A stretch of DNA of 36,324 bases from Candidatus Aerophobota bacterium (GTDB taxonomy: Bacteria; Aerophobota; Aerophobia; Aerophobales; B3-G15), in the NCBI GenBank assembly GCA_014859225.1, contig JACUUP010000002.1:1-36324 (forward strand). The letters run 5' to 3'. This document shows positions 23,942 through 31,746 of the stretch, in pieces. The notes under the pieces are model-generated. The model was given only the letters and a program-made list of their open reading frames with translations, did no database searches and had not been told where the DNA came from. The first letter of the stretch is position 1, and each line of letters opens with the position of its first letter. A program made the position numbers and the translations under genes.

Positions 23942-24985
23942 CTACCCAAGCTCACCTATTTTTTCTCCCCTGAGCCTGTCTCTTTTTTGCATGCTCATTT
24001 TAAGAAGATAGGGGAAATTATCCTCTTTTACTTGAGCAAAGATACTATCAGGGGCAAACAAGCGAAGCTCTCTTTTTTCCTCTTCACCCAGGCTATCTGG
24101 CCAGCTGGATATTATTTTTAAAACAGCTTCCTTTCCCCCTTGTTCAAATTTTTTTATCACCAGAAAAAGAGGGTAGGTATGGGAAGATATGCAGGCAAAT
24201 TCAGCTTCTCTCAGGGCATACACATTGCCATTGAAGGAGATAGAGACTCCACCCTTTTCTCTTACAAATCTTAGTGCCCTGGCATCGGTAATGCTATCTC
24301 CCGCATAGGCAGTATCACGGGGATTTGCCTTATTTTTTTTCATTGATTTTTTAACTACCCTTTCTTTTTCCTCCCCCCCCACAGGATTAACTTTATCCAT
24401 AAAGGCTTTAAAGTTCATTGAAGCAATTTCCTTGAAAAATATTTTATCAAGTTCCTGAATTACTTTCATCTCTTGAGAGGATATATCTTTTTTCCCTGCG
24501 GGGGGAAGGAGAGATAAGCTATTTATCCTTTCATAAAACTGGAGCAGCTTTTCTCTTTCATTATCTATTAAAGGGAAACTGTCAAGGTCAAGAAATGTGG
24601 AGAAAGTATCCCGGGGTGGGAAATTAACACTTTCGCAGAGAGCCTGTATATAGGGATTGTAGCTTGTGCTTATTATAAATACCTTCATTTTTGATGTTAG
24701 TTTTTGCAGCAGCTCCTTTGCTCCGGGGACAAACTTTAAGCTTTCTTTTGAATATTTTTTTATTTTCTCATTGCTAAGACTATGAGCTTTAAGGAAAGGG
24801 GCGATTAACTTGAGGGTTCCTCCAGCAAAATACCCTTTTTTCTTTATTACATCAGCAAGATAATCATCAAAGGCGCTGATCACTTTAAAGAAATGCTCCC
24901 CGCGGGGAAGAAAATACTGGCATATCTCAAAAGCATTGTCATTTAAGGTTATGGGACCTTCACAATCCATCCATAGAATTTTCAT
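23942..24985 (-). CDS. HAD-like protein related to energy-converting hydrogenase subunit EhaR
   Basis: This 347-residue protein opens with WMDCEGPITLNDNAFE, the hallmark of the EhaR-like HAD group first named in methanogen hydrogenase operons. Motif I is D7-C-E9, so the second acid is Glu rather than Asp. A STSY segment (motif II) and GDSITDARAL (motif IV) complete the HAD pattern, with a long insert between them. The natural substrate is unknown and no hydrogenase gene lies in the window, so the hydrogenase link may be historical. It is the last gene of a four-gene operon, 1 base after the formyltransferase gene. Confidence 0.75.
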   Translation of the reverse strand: MKILWMDCEGPITLNDNAFEICQYFLPRGEHFFKVISAFDDYLADVIKKKGYFAGGTLKLIAPFLKAHSLSNEKIKKYSKESLKFVPGAKELLQKLTSKMKVFIISTSYNPYIQALCESVNFPPRDTFSTFLDLDSFPLIDNEREKLLQFYERINSLSLLPPAGKKDISSQEMKVIQELDKIFFKEIASMNFKAFMDKVNPVGGEEKERVVKKSMKKNKANPRDTAYAGDSITDARALRFVREKGGVSISFNGNVYALREAEFACISSHTYPLFLVIKKFEQGGKEAVLKIISSWPDSLGEEEKRELRLFAPDSIFAQVKEDNFPYLLKMSMQKRDRLRGEKIGELG

Positions 24986-24986
24986 T

Positions 24987-25784
24987 TTATATCTCCACTA
25001 AAAGAGGTCCTTTTAAGTTTTGCAGATTTATTTTAGCCTCCCCCAGAAGATGTAAGGTAGATATAACAAGAGGTATCTCCCTTTTTTTCTGCTCCTCTCT
25101 TATGGCTTTGAAAAGAGGCTCTTTTTCCCCCTCTTCTTTTTTAATCTGTGTTAAAGTTTTATGTTTTAACTTTTCCTGCATCTTTTTCCACAGGGGGTCA
25201 AACATCTCTCCCCTCAGGGAAAATTTACAGTAGGTTATGGCAGGACCTGCATCAAGTTCGCAAGTGACCCGATGAATCATTATTCCCGACTCCCTTTCCT
25301 TTTTTTCTATGAGCTGCCATATAACTTCCTGCCAGGTTCCTTTGGGGCCACAAGGAAGGGCAGGATGCAGATTCAATATGGGGAATTTTTCACAAATCTT
25401 TTCGCCCAGAATAAGCATATACCCTGCAAGAAAAATTGCCTCTGCCGGATATTCCTGAACTTTTTTCACTATCTCCCTGTCGTACAGTGCCCTCCACCTG
25501 TTGATTAGCTCAAAGTTACCACTTTTTATATCTTTTAACCCTTTTTTTCTCAAGCCGGATTTGAATTTTGTGGAGGAAAAAGATACAAAAGCTATACCTA
25601 ACCTATTAACCAGGTCAATGAATTTGTCACTCTCTTTATTCTCCTCCCTTTCGCTGTTACTAAAAACATATGAGATGCTGGCATCCCCTATTTTTCCCTG
25701 TTTTGCGGCTTCATGGCTTTCTTGCAGGAGAAGACGTGCTTGCTTGTCCCTTCCTGTAGAAAACCATCCAATTTTAAAGGTCAT
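24987..25784 (-). CDS. PurN-like formyltransferase domain protein
   Basis: This 265-residue protein has a formyltransferase fold core. Residues that match the catalytic triad of PurN and methionyl-tRNA formyltransferase are N138 and H140 in LNLHPALP and D178 in ELDAGPAI. The GPKGTWQEVIWQL segment replaces the usual LLPxFxG substrate loop, so the acceptor may differ from glycinamide ribonucleotide. Such enzymes usually use 10-formyl-tetrahydrofolate. The ATG at 25784 lies within the end of the PfkB gene (11-base overlap), and the next gene follows after 1 base, so the operon is tightly coupled. The role is not known. Confidence 0.75.
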   Translation of the reverse strand: MTFKIGWFSTGRDKQARLLLQESHEAAKQGKIGDASISYVFSNSEREENKESDKFIDLVNRLGIAFVSFSSTKFKSGLRKKGLKDIKSGNFELINRWRALYDREIVKKVQEYPAEAIFLAGYMLILGEKICEKFPILNLHPALPCGPKGTWQEVIWQLIEKKERESGIMIHRVTCELDAGPAITYCKFSLRGEMFDPLWKKMQEKLKHKTLTQIKKEEGEKEPLFKAIREEQKKREIPLVISTLHLLGEAKINLQNLKGPLLVEI

Positions 25785-26748
25785 TTTTCACTTTTACCTT
25801 TCGCAGAAAATCCTCAAGAATCTTTTTTTCCGGATATCTTGACCTGCCAAATCCAGCTATACTTATACCGGCAGCATATGTTCCCAATCTTCCACATTCA
25901 GGATAAGGCAGGTTATTTAGGCATCCGGCGAGAAAGCCAGCTGCGTATACATCGCCTGCCCCTGTTGTATCAACACTTTTTACTTTCTGTGCAGGAATAA
26001 GTATCTCTTCTTCCCTGGAAATTACCCAGGACCCTTCACTGCCTAATTTACAGACAACTACTCTCGTATCTTCTCTTGAAATCCTAAAAGAGCCTTCTTT
26101 TGCGCTTTGCCCGGTAAGAAGTTCAATCTCCCTGCCCGTGGAAAACAAAATCCAGGTTTTCTTCAAAATGGGTAAAAGCTCATCCCATCCTCTGCTTGCA
26201 TGTGGCTCTCCCGGGTCAAAGCTTACCGGAACTTTTACATCTAAGATAATTTTTTTTTGAGCCTGGAAGGAGACATCTCCTATAAAAGAGGCGGTGTGAA
26301 GAATCTTTGCTTTGTTAATGTAATTTATGTCCACATCCTGGCTGAGGAGTTTATCATTTGTCCCGGGAAGGACAAAGACACTCCTTTCTCCTTCCCCATC
26401 AACAAGAATAAAACAGATGCCAGTTTTTCCCTCTCTTGCGATTTTAGTCGTATCAACCCCCTCTTTTCCCAAATCCTGCAGGAGAAAATCGCCCTCCTCA
26501 TCCTCTCCTACTCTGCCGGTAAATCCGCAGGAAAAACCCATTTTTGAGAGTGCATAAATAGTATTAGCAGCCGAGCCTCCCCCACTTTTTATTATAAACT
26601 CTGCCTTTTCTTTTAGAAGTTTACTTATAAAGGGAACTTCCTCAAGCTCTATTTTTCGCTCTGTTCCTTTTTTTATTTGTGGTAGCTCGTCAAATCTAAC
26701 TTTGTATAAAATATCAAGATTTAAAGCACCAAGTCCCACAACATCCAC
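25774..26748 (-). CDS. PfkB/ribokinase-family carbohydrate or nucleoside kinase
   Basis: This 324-residue kinase has both PfkB landmarks: an N-terminal SGGGSAANTIYALSKMG region with TGRVGEDEEG, and the C-terminal DTTGAGDVYAAGFLAG with the catalytic aspartate (GAGD). Family members phosphorylate ribose, adenosine, fructose, sugars or vitamins; the acceptor here is not predictable. The start is a GTG at 26748 with AGGAGGG 5 bases upstream. It lies 18 bases after the methyltransferase/ATP-grasp gene and overlaps the formyltransferase gene. Confidence 0.92.
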   Translation of the reverse strand: MDVVGLGALNLDILYKVRFDELPQIKKGTERKIELEEVPFISKLLKEKAEFIIKSGGGSAANTIYALSKMGFSCGFTGRVGEDEEGDFLLQDLGKEGVDTTKIAREGKTGICFILVDGEGERSVFVLPGTNDKLLSQDVDINYINKAKILHTASFIGDVSFQAQKKIILDVKVPVSFDPGEPHASRGWDELLPILKKTWILFSTGREIELLTGQSAKEGSFRISREDTRVVVCKLGSEGSWVISREEEILIPAQKVKSVDTTGAGDVYAAGFLAGCLNNLPYPECGRLGTYAAGISIAGFGRSRYPEKKILEDFLRKVKVKNDL

Positions 26749-26766
26749 ATAACCCTCCTTTTTATT

Positions 26767-28767
26767 TCAGAAAGAGCTTTTCTGAAACACACGCCGCACG
26801 GACAGTGAATTTTGAAGGTTTTTTTCGGAAAACTGGAAAATCTGGATTCCATTTCTCTGTTCCGCTGCCTGCAGGATAGCCTCCAGCATTTCTGGATAAG
26901 ATATCCCGGCAATTTTTGCCATCTTGGCAAGATGACCATCCCAGCACCATCCCGGATTGGGATTGACCTCCAGGAGCTTTGGGTTGCCCTGGGCATTAAG
27001 CCTCCAGTCAAAACGGGCATAATCCCTGCACTCAAGTCTTTCAAATAGTTTTAAACACCACTCAACAATAGATTTTTCTATCTCTTCCGGGAGATTAGCC
27101 GGGATTGATTTAATATTCCAGTAGGGAGAATCCGGCAGCCATTTAGCCTCATAGCCACAGATTTTGGGAAGTCCATCTGGAATCTCTGAGTAATCCTCCT
27201 CTATAATAGGTAGCACAGTATAGGATTCGGGAGGATTTCCTATTATTCCTACACTGAGGTCTTTACCTGCGAGAAACTCCTCCACAAGTATGGGTTTGTC
27301 GTAGCCAAATTTTTCTCTTATTTCCGAAATAGCGTTTAGAAGCTCCTCAAGATTATTTGCTACACTCCTCTGAGTTATCCCAAAACTGGAATCGCCAAAG
27401 TTTGGTTTTACAATTACAGGAAAACCAAAGGGTAGCTCAAAGGTCGTATCTTCAGGTTTAATGAAAAAAGCTTCTGGCACAGGAATTTGCATCTCTTTTG
27501 CAATACCACGAACAAGTGATTTGTCATAACAATTGGCAAGACACTGAGGTCTTGCACCGGTATAGGGAATATCCAGTACTTCCAGTAAGGCAGGCACATG
27601 GAGTTCTTTCTGGGGGTCATTCCTGTAGCCTTCATCGCACAGATTAAAAACTAAATCCATTTTTCCTGTAAATTTTCTCAAATCCTGAATAAGGGTATCG
27701 TGATTGTTAAAATAGCTAAACTGGTAATCTCTCAGTCCTCTTAAAGCTGCTTTTAGCTTATCAATCGTGTAAAAATCATCATCGTCGAAGATAGATAATG
27801 GTTTTAAGGGGTCGGTTTTATTTGGGTCACCCAGGATTACCACCACATTTTTTACTGCCTCTTTTATTTTTCTTTTAATAGGACTCCATTCCTTCCTTAT
27901 AAGAGCTGTTGCAATGATGCGTTGTTTCATCATACCGAGGTCTTGATTTCGCCTAGAATCCGTAGAAAATCTGCCATGAAAGGTGATATCACTGAAACCG
28001 GCTGTTTTCAAAAGTTTGGTTAAACATTCCGTGGTATAAAGTCTTTCCCCATAAAACTGGTCAGCGATTGCACCTTTTTCCACATGATTTATAATCTCTC
28101 GTGATATGAGGCGTTGTCCATCAAGGGAAAGGGAGCGTTCCCTGCAAGCAAAATGTTTTTTATCTATCCACTCCCATGAGCGAGGTTGAAAATTTTCTCT
28201 TAAGTATTCGCCATCTGCAACATCTATAATGATTCTACCCCATGGCTTCAAGACTCTAAAGATTTCCTTGAGCACTCTTAAATCATCCTGGATAGTTTCA
28301 AAATATCCAAAGCTGTTTCCTAAAATCATAACTACATCAAAGGCATCAGGTGTATAAGGGAGTTTTCTGGCATCTCCCTCTCTAAATTTAACATTTAGAC
28401 CCTCCTTTTTTGCGTATCCTTTAGCTTTATAGATTAAGTAATGGGAACGGTCCAGGCCTTCAATGTATCTAAATCCTCTCCTTGCAAGTTCAAGAGAGTG
28501 TCTCCCCTGACCGCAGGCAAGATCCAGAATCTTCTCTTCAGGTGACAATTTTAAAATTTCTGAGAATAAATCAACCTCTCTGCAGGTTATATCCTCATCA
28601 GCTACCACATCTGCATCAGTTTTTAGATAGAGGGAGTTGAAAATTCCTCGCCACCAATCCGGGCTTACATACTCTTCCAGGTCTAAAACAGGTCCCAATA
28701 TTTTCTTCTGGTATTTACCCGTTTTCCCATGTTCTGGAGGTTTGTCCGCAGATTCCTTTTCCTTCAT
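26767..28767 (-). CDS. SAM methyltransferase fused to D-Ala-D-Ala-ligase-like ATP-grasp domain
   Basis: This 666-residue protein has two halves. Residues about 40-290 form a class I SAM methyltransferase with motif I LDLACGQGRH (81-90), the acidic D/E pocket in IEGLDRSH and VVMILGNSFGYF. Residues about 305-640 form an ATP-grasp ligase like D-Ala-D-Ala ligase: KPNFGDSSFG (454-463) for ATP, and the metal-binding LLEVNPNPGW (E600, N602) near the end. It probably joins a carboxylate to an amine, and methylates a related molecule. The start ATG at 28767 has AGGAGC upstream; a longer in-frame start at 28842 overlaps the promoter region. The substrate is unknown. It is the first gene of the operon. 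Confidence 0.85.
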   Translation of the reverse strand: MKEKESADKPPEHGKTGKYQKKILGPVLDLEEYVSPDWWRGIFNSLYLKTDADVVADEDITCREVDLFSEILKLSPEEKILDLACGQGRHSLELARRGFRYIEGLDRSHYLIYKAKGYAKKEGLNVKFREGDARKLPYTPDAFDVVMILGNSFGYFETIQDDLRVLKEIFRVLKPWGRIIIDVADGEYLRENFQPRSWEWIDKKHFACRERSLSLDGQRLISREIINHVEKGAIADQFYGERLYTTECLTKLLKTAGFSDITFHGRFSTDSRRNQDLGMMKQRIIATALIRKEWSPIKRKIKEAVKNVVVILGDPNKTDPLKPLSIFDDDDFYTIDKLKAALRGLRDYQFSYFNNHDTLIQDLRKFTGKMDLVFNLCDEGYRNDPQKELHVPALLEVLDIPYTGARPQCLANCYDKSLVRGIAKEMQIPVPEAFFIKPEDTTFELPFGFPVIVKPNFGDSSFGITQRSVANNLEELLNAISEIREKFGYDKPILVEEFLAGKDLSVGIIGNPPESYTVLPIIEEDYSEIPDGLPKICGYEAKWLPDSPYWNIKSIPANLPEEIEKSIVEWCLKLFERLECRDYARFDWRLNAQGNPKLLEVNPNPGWCWDGHLAKMAKIAGISYPEMLEAILQAAEQRNGIQIFQFSEKNLQNSLSVRRVFQKSSF

Positions 28768-28798
28768 TTTTCTTGCTCCTTTATAAATTTTTGCGCAT

Positions 28799-28826
28799 AC
28801 TGTAGCATAATAAGGAGTGTCGTCAA
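28799..28826 (-). promoter_or_regulatory. Promoter for the methyltransferase/ATP-grasp operon
   Basis: On the minus strand, TTGACG (28826-28821) and TACAGT (28804-28799) are 16 bases apart, with TGC directly before the -10 box (extended -10 form). The leader to the ATG at 28767 is about 25 bases. Confidence 0.6.
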
Positions 28827-28835
28827 GCACATTTT

Positions 28836-28863
28836 TTGACATTTGCCCTTTTTTTGATAATAT
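28836..28863 (+). promoter_or_regulatory. Promoter for the phosphohexomutase operon
   Basis: TTGACA (28836-28841) is a perfect -35 box; TAATAT (28858-28863) follows after 16 bases. It lies back to back with the minus-strand promoter, with 9 bases between the two -35 boxes, so one regulator could affect both operons. Confidence 0.65.
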
Positions 28864-28901
28864 TTATAAGGAATTTAACCAACAAGGCGGGAGGAGAGAG
28901 C

Positions 28902-30341
28902 ATGAGAGATATAAAGTTTGGTACCGATGGATGGAGAGGAGTCATAGCTGATGATTTTACATTTGAAAATTTGGCAAAAGCTGCCCAGGCAATTGCAGAT
29001 TATTATAAAACTGAAGCCAAAAAAGGAAAAGGTATTGTTATAGGTTATGACACCCGTTTTCTTTCCCCAGAGTTTGCTCTAAGGGTTGCCGAGGTTCTTT
29101 TAGGAAATGAGATTCCCGTTCTTCTCTCGCAAACAGATGTCCCCACGCAAGCTATATCATTTACAGTTATTGATAAAGCTCTGGCTGGAGGGATAATGAT
29201 TACTGCCTCTCATAATCCCTATCGTTTCAATGGAGTAAAAGTAAAGAGTTCTTCTGGTGCCTCTGTTGCTCCTGAGGTTACAGGAAAAATTGAGTCTTTC
29301 GTGGGAAAAAATGAGGTAAAAGCCCTGCCCTGGGAAGAAGGTGAGAAGAGGGGTTTAGCTGCAAAGATGGACCTTCTACCTGCCTATCTGAACAAAGTTT
29401 CTTCCTTTCTGGATATGGAGCTGATGAAAAAAGCGCATCTTAAAATAGTTTATGATTCCATGTATGGAGTGGGATATGGGCTTCTGGAAAAGCTCCTGGA
29501 AAAGTCCAACTGTCAGCTTATCAACATTCATCCCGGGCCTAACCCTGGTTTTGGTGGTATAAACCCTGAACCTATTGAAGAAAACTTAGAAGAGTTAGCG
29601 CACCAGGTAAAAGCTAAAGAGGCGCATCTTGGTCTTGCTACAGATGGAGATGCTGATAGAATGGGGCTAATAGATGATAAAGGCAGATATCTTTCCCCTC
29701 TTCAGATTTTCTCCCTTTTACTCCTTTATCTGGTGGAGGAAAGGAATATGAGAGGCAAGGTGGTAAAAACAGTTTCTCTTGGTTATCAACCAGAGAGGAT
29801 ATGCCGTAAATTTGGTCTTGAATGGGAGCAAACGCTGGTGGGATTTAAATATATTGCGGATAAAATGCTTAAAGAAGAGGTGTTTTTTGGTGGAGAGGAA
29901 AGTGGGGGTTATGGCTACTATGGGCACCTGCCGGAAAGAGATGGTGTTCTTTCCTGCCTTCTTTTTGTGGAGATGCTGACAAAAAAGGGAAAACCTTTAT
30001 CCAGCATTTTAGATGATATGGAGAAAAAATTTGGCAAATCTTTCTTTAAAAGGGTGGACTTTGAGCAAGAAGGTGTAGATAAAGAAAGGATAGTAAAGGA
30101 GCTTACCTTAAATCCTCCCTCCGCTCTTGGGAGTGTTCCCTTAAAAGAGATTTTAACCATTGATGGGGTCAAATTTATAATGGAAGATGAAAGCTGGCTT
30201 TTAATAAGACCCTCAGGAACCGAGCCCAAAGTAAGAGTTTATGCGGAAGCCCCTAAAGTTTCTCAGCTACAAAGAATCATCCAGGAAGGGGAAAATTTGA
30301 CCAGGGCAGTTATTGATGGTATCAATTCGCCAGGAGGATAA
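28902..30341 (+). CDS. Phosphoglucomutase/phosphomannomutase
   Basis: This 479-residue alpha-D-phosphohexomutase moves phosphate between C1 and C6 of a hexose. It opens KFGTDGWRG, has the phosphoserine loop TASHNPYRFNG (S103), metal loop DGDADRMG (248-255), sugar-binding GGEESGGYGYYGH and phosphate-binding RPSGTEPKVRVY. The real start is the ATG at 28902 with GGAGGAGAG just upstream; an upstream in-frame opening lacks a ribosome site. Glucose, mannose or glucosamine specificity cannot be fixed from sequence. It precedes korC by 1 base. Confidence 0.93.
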   Translation: MRDIKFGTDGWRGVIADDFTFENLAKAAQAIADYYKTEAKKGKGIVIGYDTRFLSPEFALRVAEVLLGNEIPVLLSQTDVPTQAISFTVIDKALAGGIMITASHNPYRFNGVKVKSSSGASVAPEVTGKIESFVGKNEVKALPWEEGEKRGLAAKMDLLPAYLNKVSSFLDMELMKKAHLKIVYDSMYGVGYGLLEKLLEKSNCQLINIHPGPNPGFGGINPEPIEENLEELAHQVKAKEAHLGLATDGDADRMGLIDDKGRYLSPLQIFSLLLLYLVEERNMRGKVVKTVSLGYQPERICRKFGLEWEQTLVGFKYIADKMLKEEVFFGGEESGGYGYYGHLPERDGVLSCLLFVEMLTKKGKPLSSILDDMEKKFGKSFFKRVDFEQEGVDKERIVKELTLNPPSALGSVPLKEILTIDGVKFIMEDESWLLIRPSGTEPKVRVYAEAPKVSQLQRIIQEGENLTRAVIDGINSPGG

Positions 30342-30342
30342 T

Positions 30343-30888
30343 GTGTACTCCGATGTGCTCATAGCTGGATTTGGTGGTCAGGGAATAGTATTTACCGGTA
30401 AACTTTTAGCCTATGCTGGCTTAAGAGAGGGGAAGCAGGTTGTTTTTTATCCTTCCTATGGGGCTGAAATGCGAGGAGGAGCTGCCAGTTGCACGGTTAT
30501 AGTTTCAGATTCAATAATTCCTTCACCCATTATTTCTTCTCCTCAAAGTGAGATACTCATGAGTTATCCTGCTGTGGAAAAATTTTTATCTTGTGTAAAA
30601 AAGGAAGGTTATGTAGTGGTTAACAGTTCTCTTGTGAAAAAAAATTTTAGAGGAAAAAAAGTCCGTATATTAGAAGTTCCTGCCAATCGTATTGCAGAAG
30701 AGCTGGGAACTGTAAGGGCAGCAAATATGATAACTCTTGGAGTTTGGGCCTGCATCTCCCAGGTTGTCTCTCTTGAAAGTCTTATCCTATCTTTAAAGCA
30801 AGTTCTATCCCCCGACAGGCTTGCTCTTTTAAAAGTTAATGAGAATTCATTAAGGGAGGGATGGAGATTTGCCTCAAATCCCAATTGA
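30343..30888 (+). CDS. korC: 2-oxoacid:ferredoxin oxidoreductase gamma subunit
   Basis: This 181-residue protein matches the gamma (KorC/VorC-type) subunit: DVLIAGFGGQGIVFTGKLLAYAG at the N-terminus (written here only in part), FYPSYGAEMRGG and ANMITLGVWA. The gamma subunit closes the active site of enzymes that decarboxylate 2-oxoacids to acyl-CoA while reducing ferredoxin. I chose the GTG at 30343, 5 bases after AGGAGG; a TTG ten codons upstream overlaps the mutase. The catalytic alpha and beta subunits are missing from the window. It could also serve indolepyruvate or another 2-oxoacid enzyme. Confidence 0.83.
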   Translation: MYSDVLIAGFGGQGIVFTGKLLAYAGLREGKQVVFYPSYGAEMRGGAASCTVIVSDSIIPSPIISSPQSEILMSYPAVEKFLSCVKKEGYVVVNSSLVKKNFRGKKVRILEVPANRIAEELGTVRAANMITLGVWACISQVVSLESLILSLKQVLSPDRLALLKVNENSLREGWRFASNPN

Positions 30889-31735
30889 TTGTTTTCTTGA
30901 CTATCTCAGCGTGGAAAGAGGTCTTTCTCCCAATACCCTCATCTCTTACAGGATGGACCTCAAGCAGTTTGAAAAGTGGCTGCCCTGTGATATATCTGAG
31001 GTTTCTACCTCACTAATTGGGGAATATGCCTCTTTTTTAAAAAGCAAAGGGCTGTCAATATCCTCCATTTCAAGGAAATTATCAGCTACGAGAATGTTTT
31101 ATCGTTTCCTCTTAGCCGAAGGGGTTGTTTTAGAGAATCCTGCTCAGGATGTGTTTTCTCCTCGACGAGGAAGGAAAATTCCAGCTTATCTTTCTTTAAA
31201 AGAGGTGGGAAATCTACTGAATGCTCCACCCATTAATTCAAAACTTGGCTTAAGAGATAAAGCTTTTTTAGAGTGTCTTTATGCTACAGGTATTCGCATA
31301 TCTGAGCTTGTGGGTTTAAAACGCAGGGACCTAAATTTTACCTCGGGTTGGCTAAAGGTTAAAGGCAAAGGTTCCAGGGAAAGGATGGTTCCTCTGGGCA
31401 GGGAGGCTATAAAATGGATGAGTAGATACTTGAGGGAAAAGGGTGAAGAAAGTAGGGATTCCCCCTTTTTTTGTAACCGTTATGGGGAAATAATCTCCCG
31501 CCAGGCCTGCTGGAAGATAGTAAAAAAGTATGCCCGCAAAGCCGGTATAAATAAAGTTATTTCACCCCACACCCTAAGACACTCCTTTGCCACCCATCTT
31601 ATATCCAGGGATGCTGATTTAAGGTCAGTTCAGGAGCTTTTAGGCCATGTAAATATCTCTACTACTCAAATTTATACCCATATCACCCAGGAAAGATTAA
31701 GAAAAGTATATAAAAAATTTCATCCAAGAGCTTAG
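30869..31735 (+). CDS. xerD: Tyrosine recombinase XerC/XerD
   Basis: This 288-residue protein has the length and layout of XerC/XerD, which resolve chromosome dimers at dif. The N-terminal SAM-like domain (1-95) is followed by a catalytic domain with R143 (GIRISEL), K167 (VKGKGSR), H234 and R237 (SPHTLRHSFATH), H260 (LLGHVNIS) and nucleophile Y269 (TTQIYTH). The start is a TTG at 30869 with GGGAGGG upstream, giving a 20-base overlap with korC. Location in a housekeeping operon argues against a phage or integron integrase. XerC and XerD cannot be told apart here. Confidence 0.93.
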   Translation: MPQIPIDCFLDYLSVERGLSPNTLISYRMDLKQFEKWLPCDISEVSTSLIGEYASFLKSKGLSISSISRKLSATRMFYRFLLAEGVVLENPAQDVFSPRRGRKIPAYLSLKEVGNLLNAPPINSKLGLRDKAFLECLYATGIRISELVGLKRRDLNFTSGWLKVKGKGSRERMVPLGREAIKWMSRYLREKGEESRDSPFFCNRYGEIISRQACWKIVKKYARKAGINKVISPHTLRHSFATHLISRDADLRSVQELLGHVNISTTQIYTHITQERLRKVYKKFHPRA

Positions 31736-31746
31736 ATTAAGGGAAG

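Noticed and set aside
28768-28842. Longer N-terminus for the methyltransferase/ATP-grasp protein
   Set aside because: The extension would include the predicted promoter; the ATG at 28767 has a good ribosome site.
30869-31735. Phage or integron integrase, and a possible mobile island
   Set aside because: Length and residues fit XerC/XerD and the gene is in a housekeeping operon with no att-like repeats nearby.
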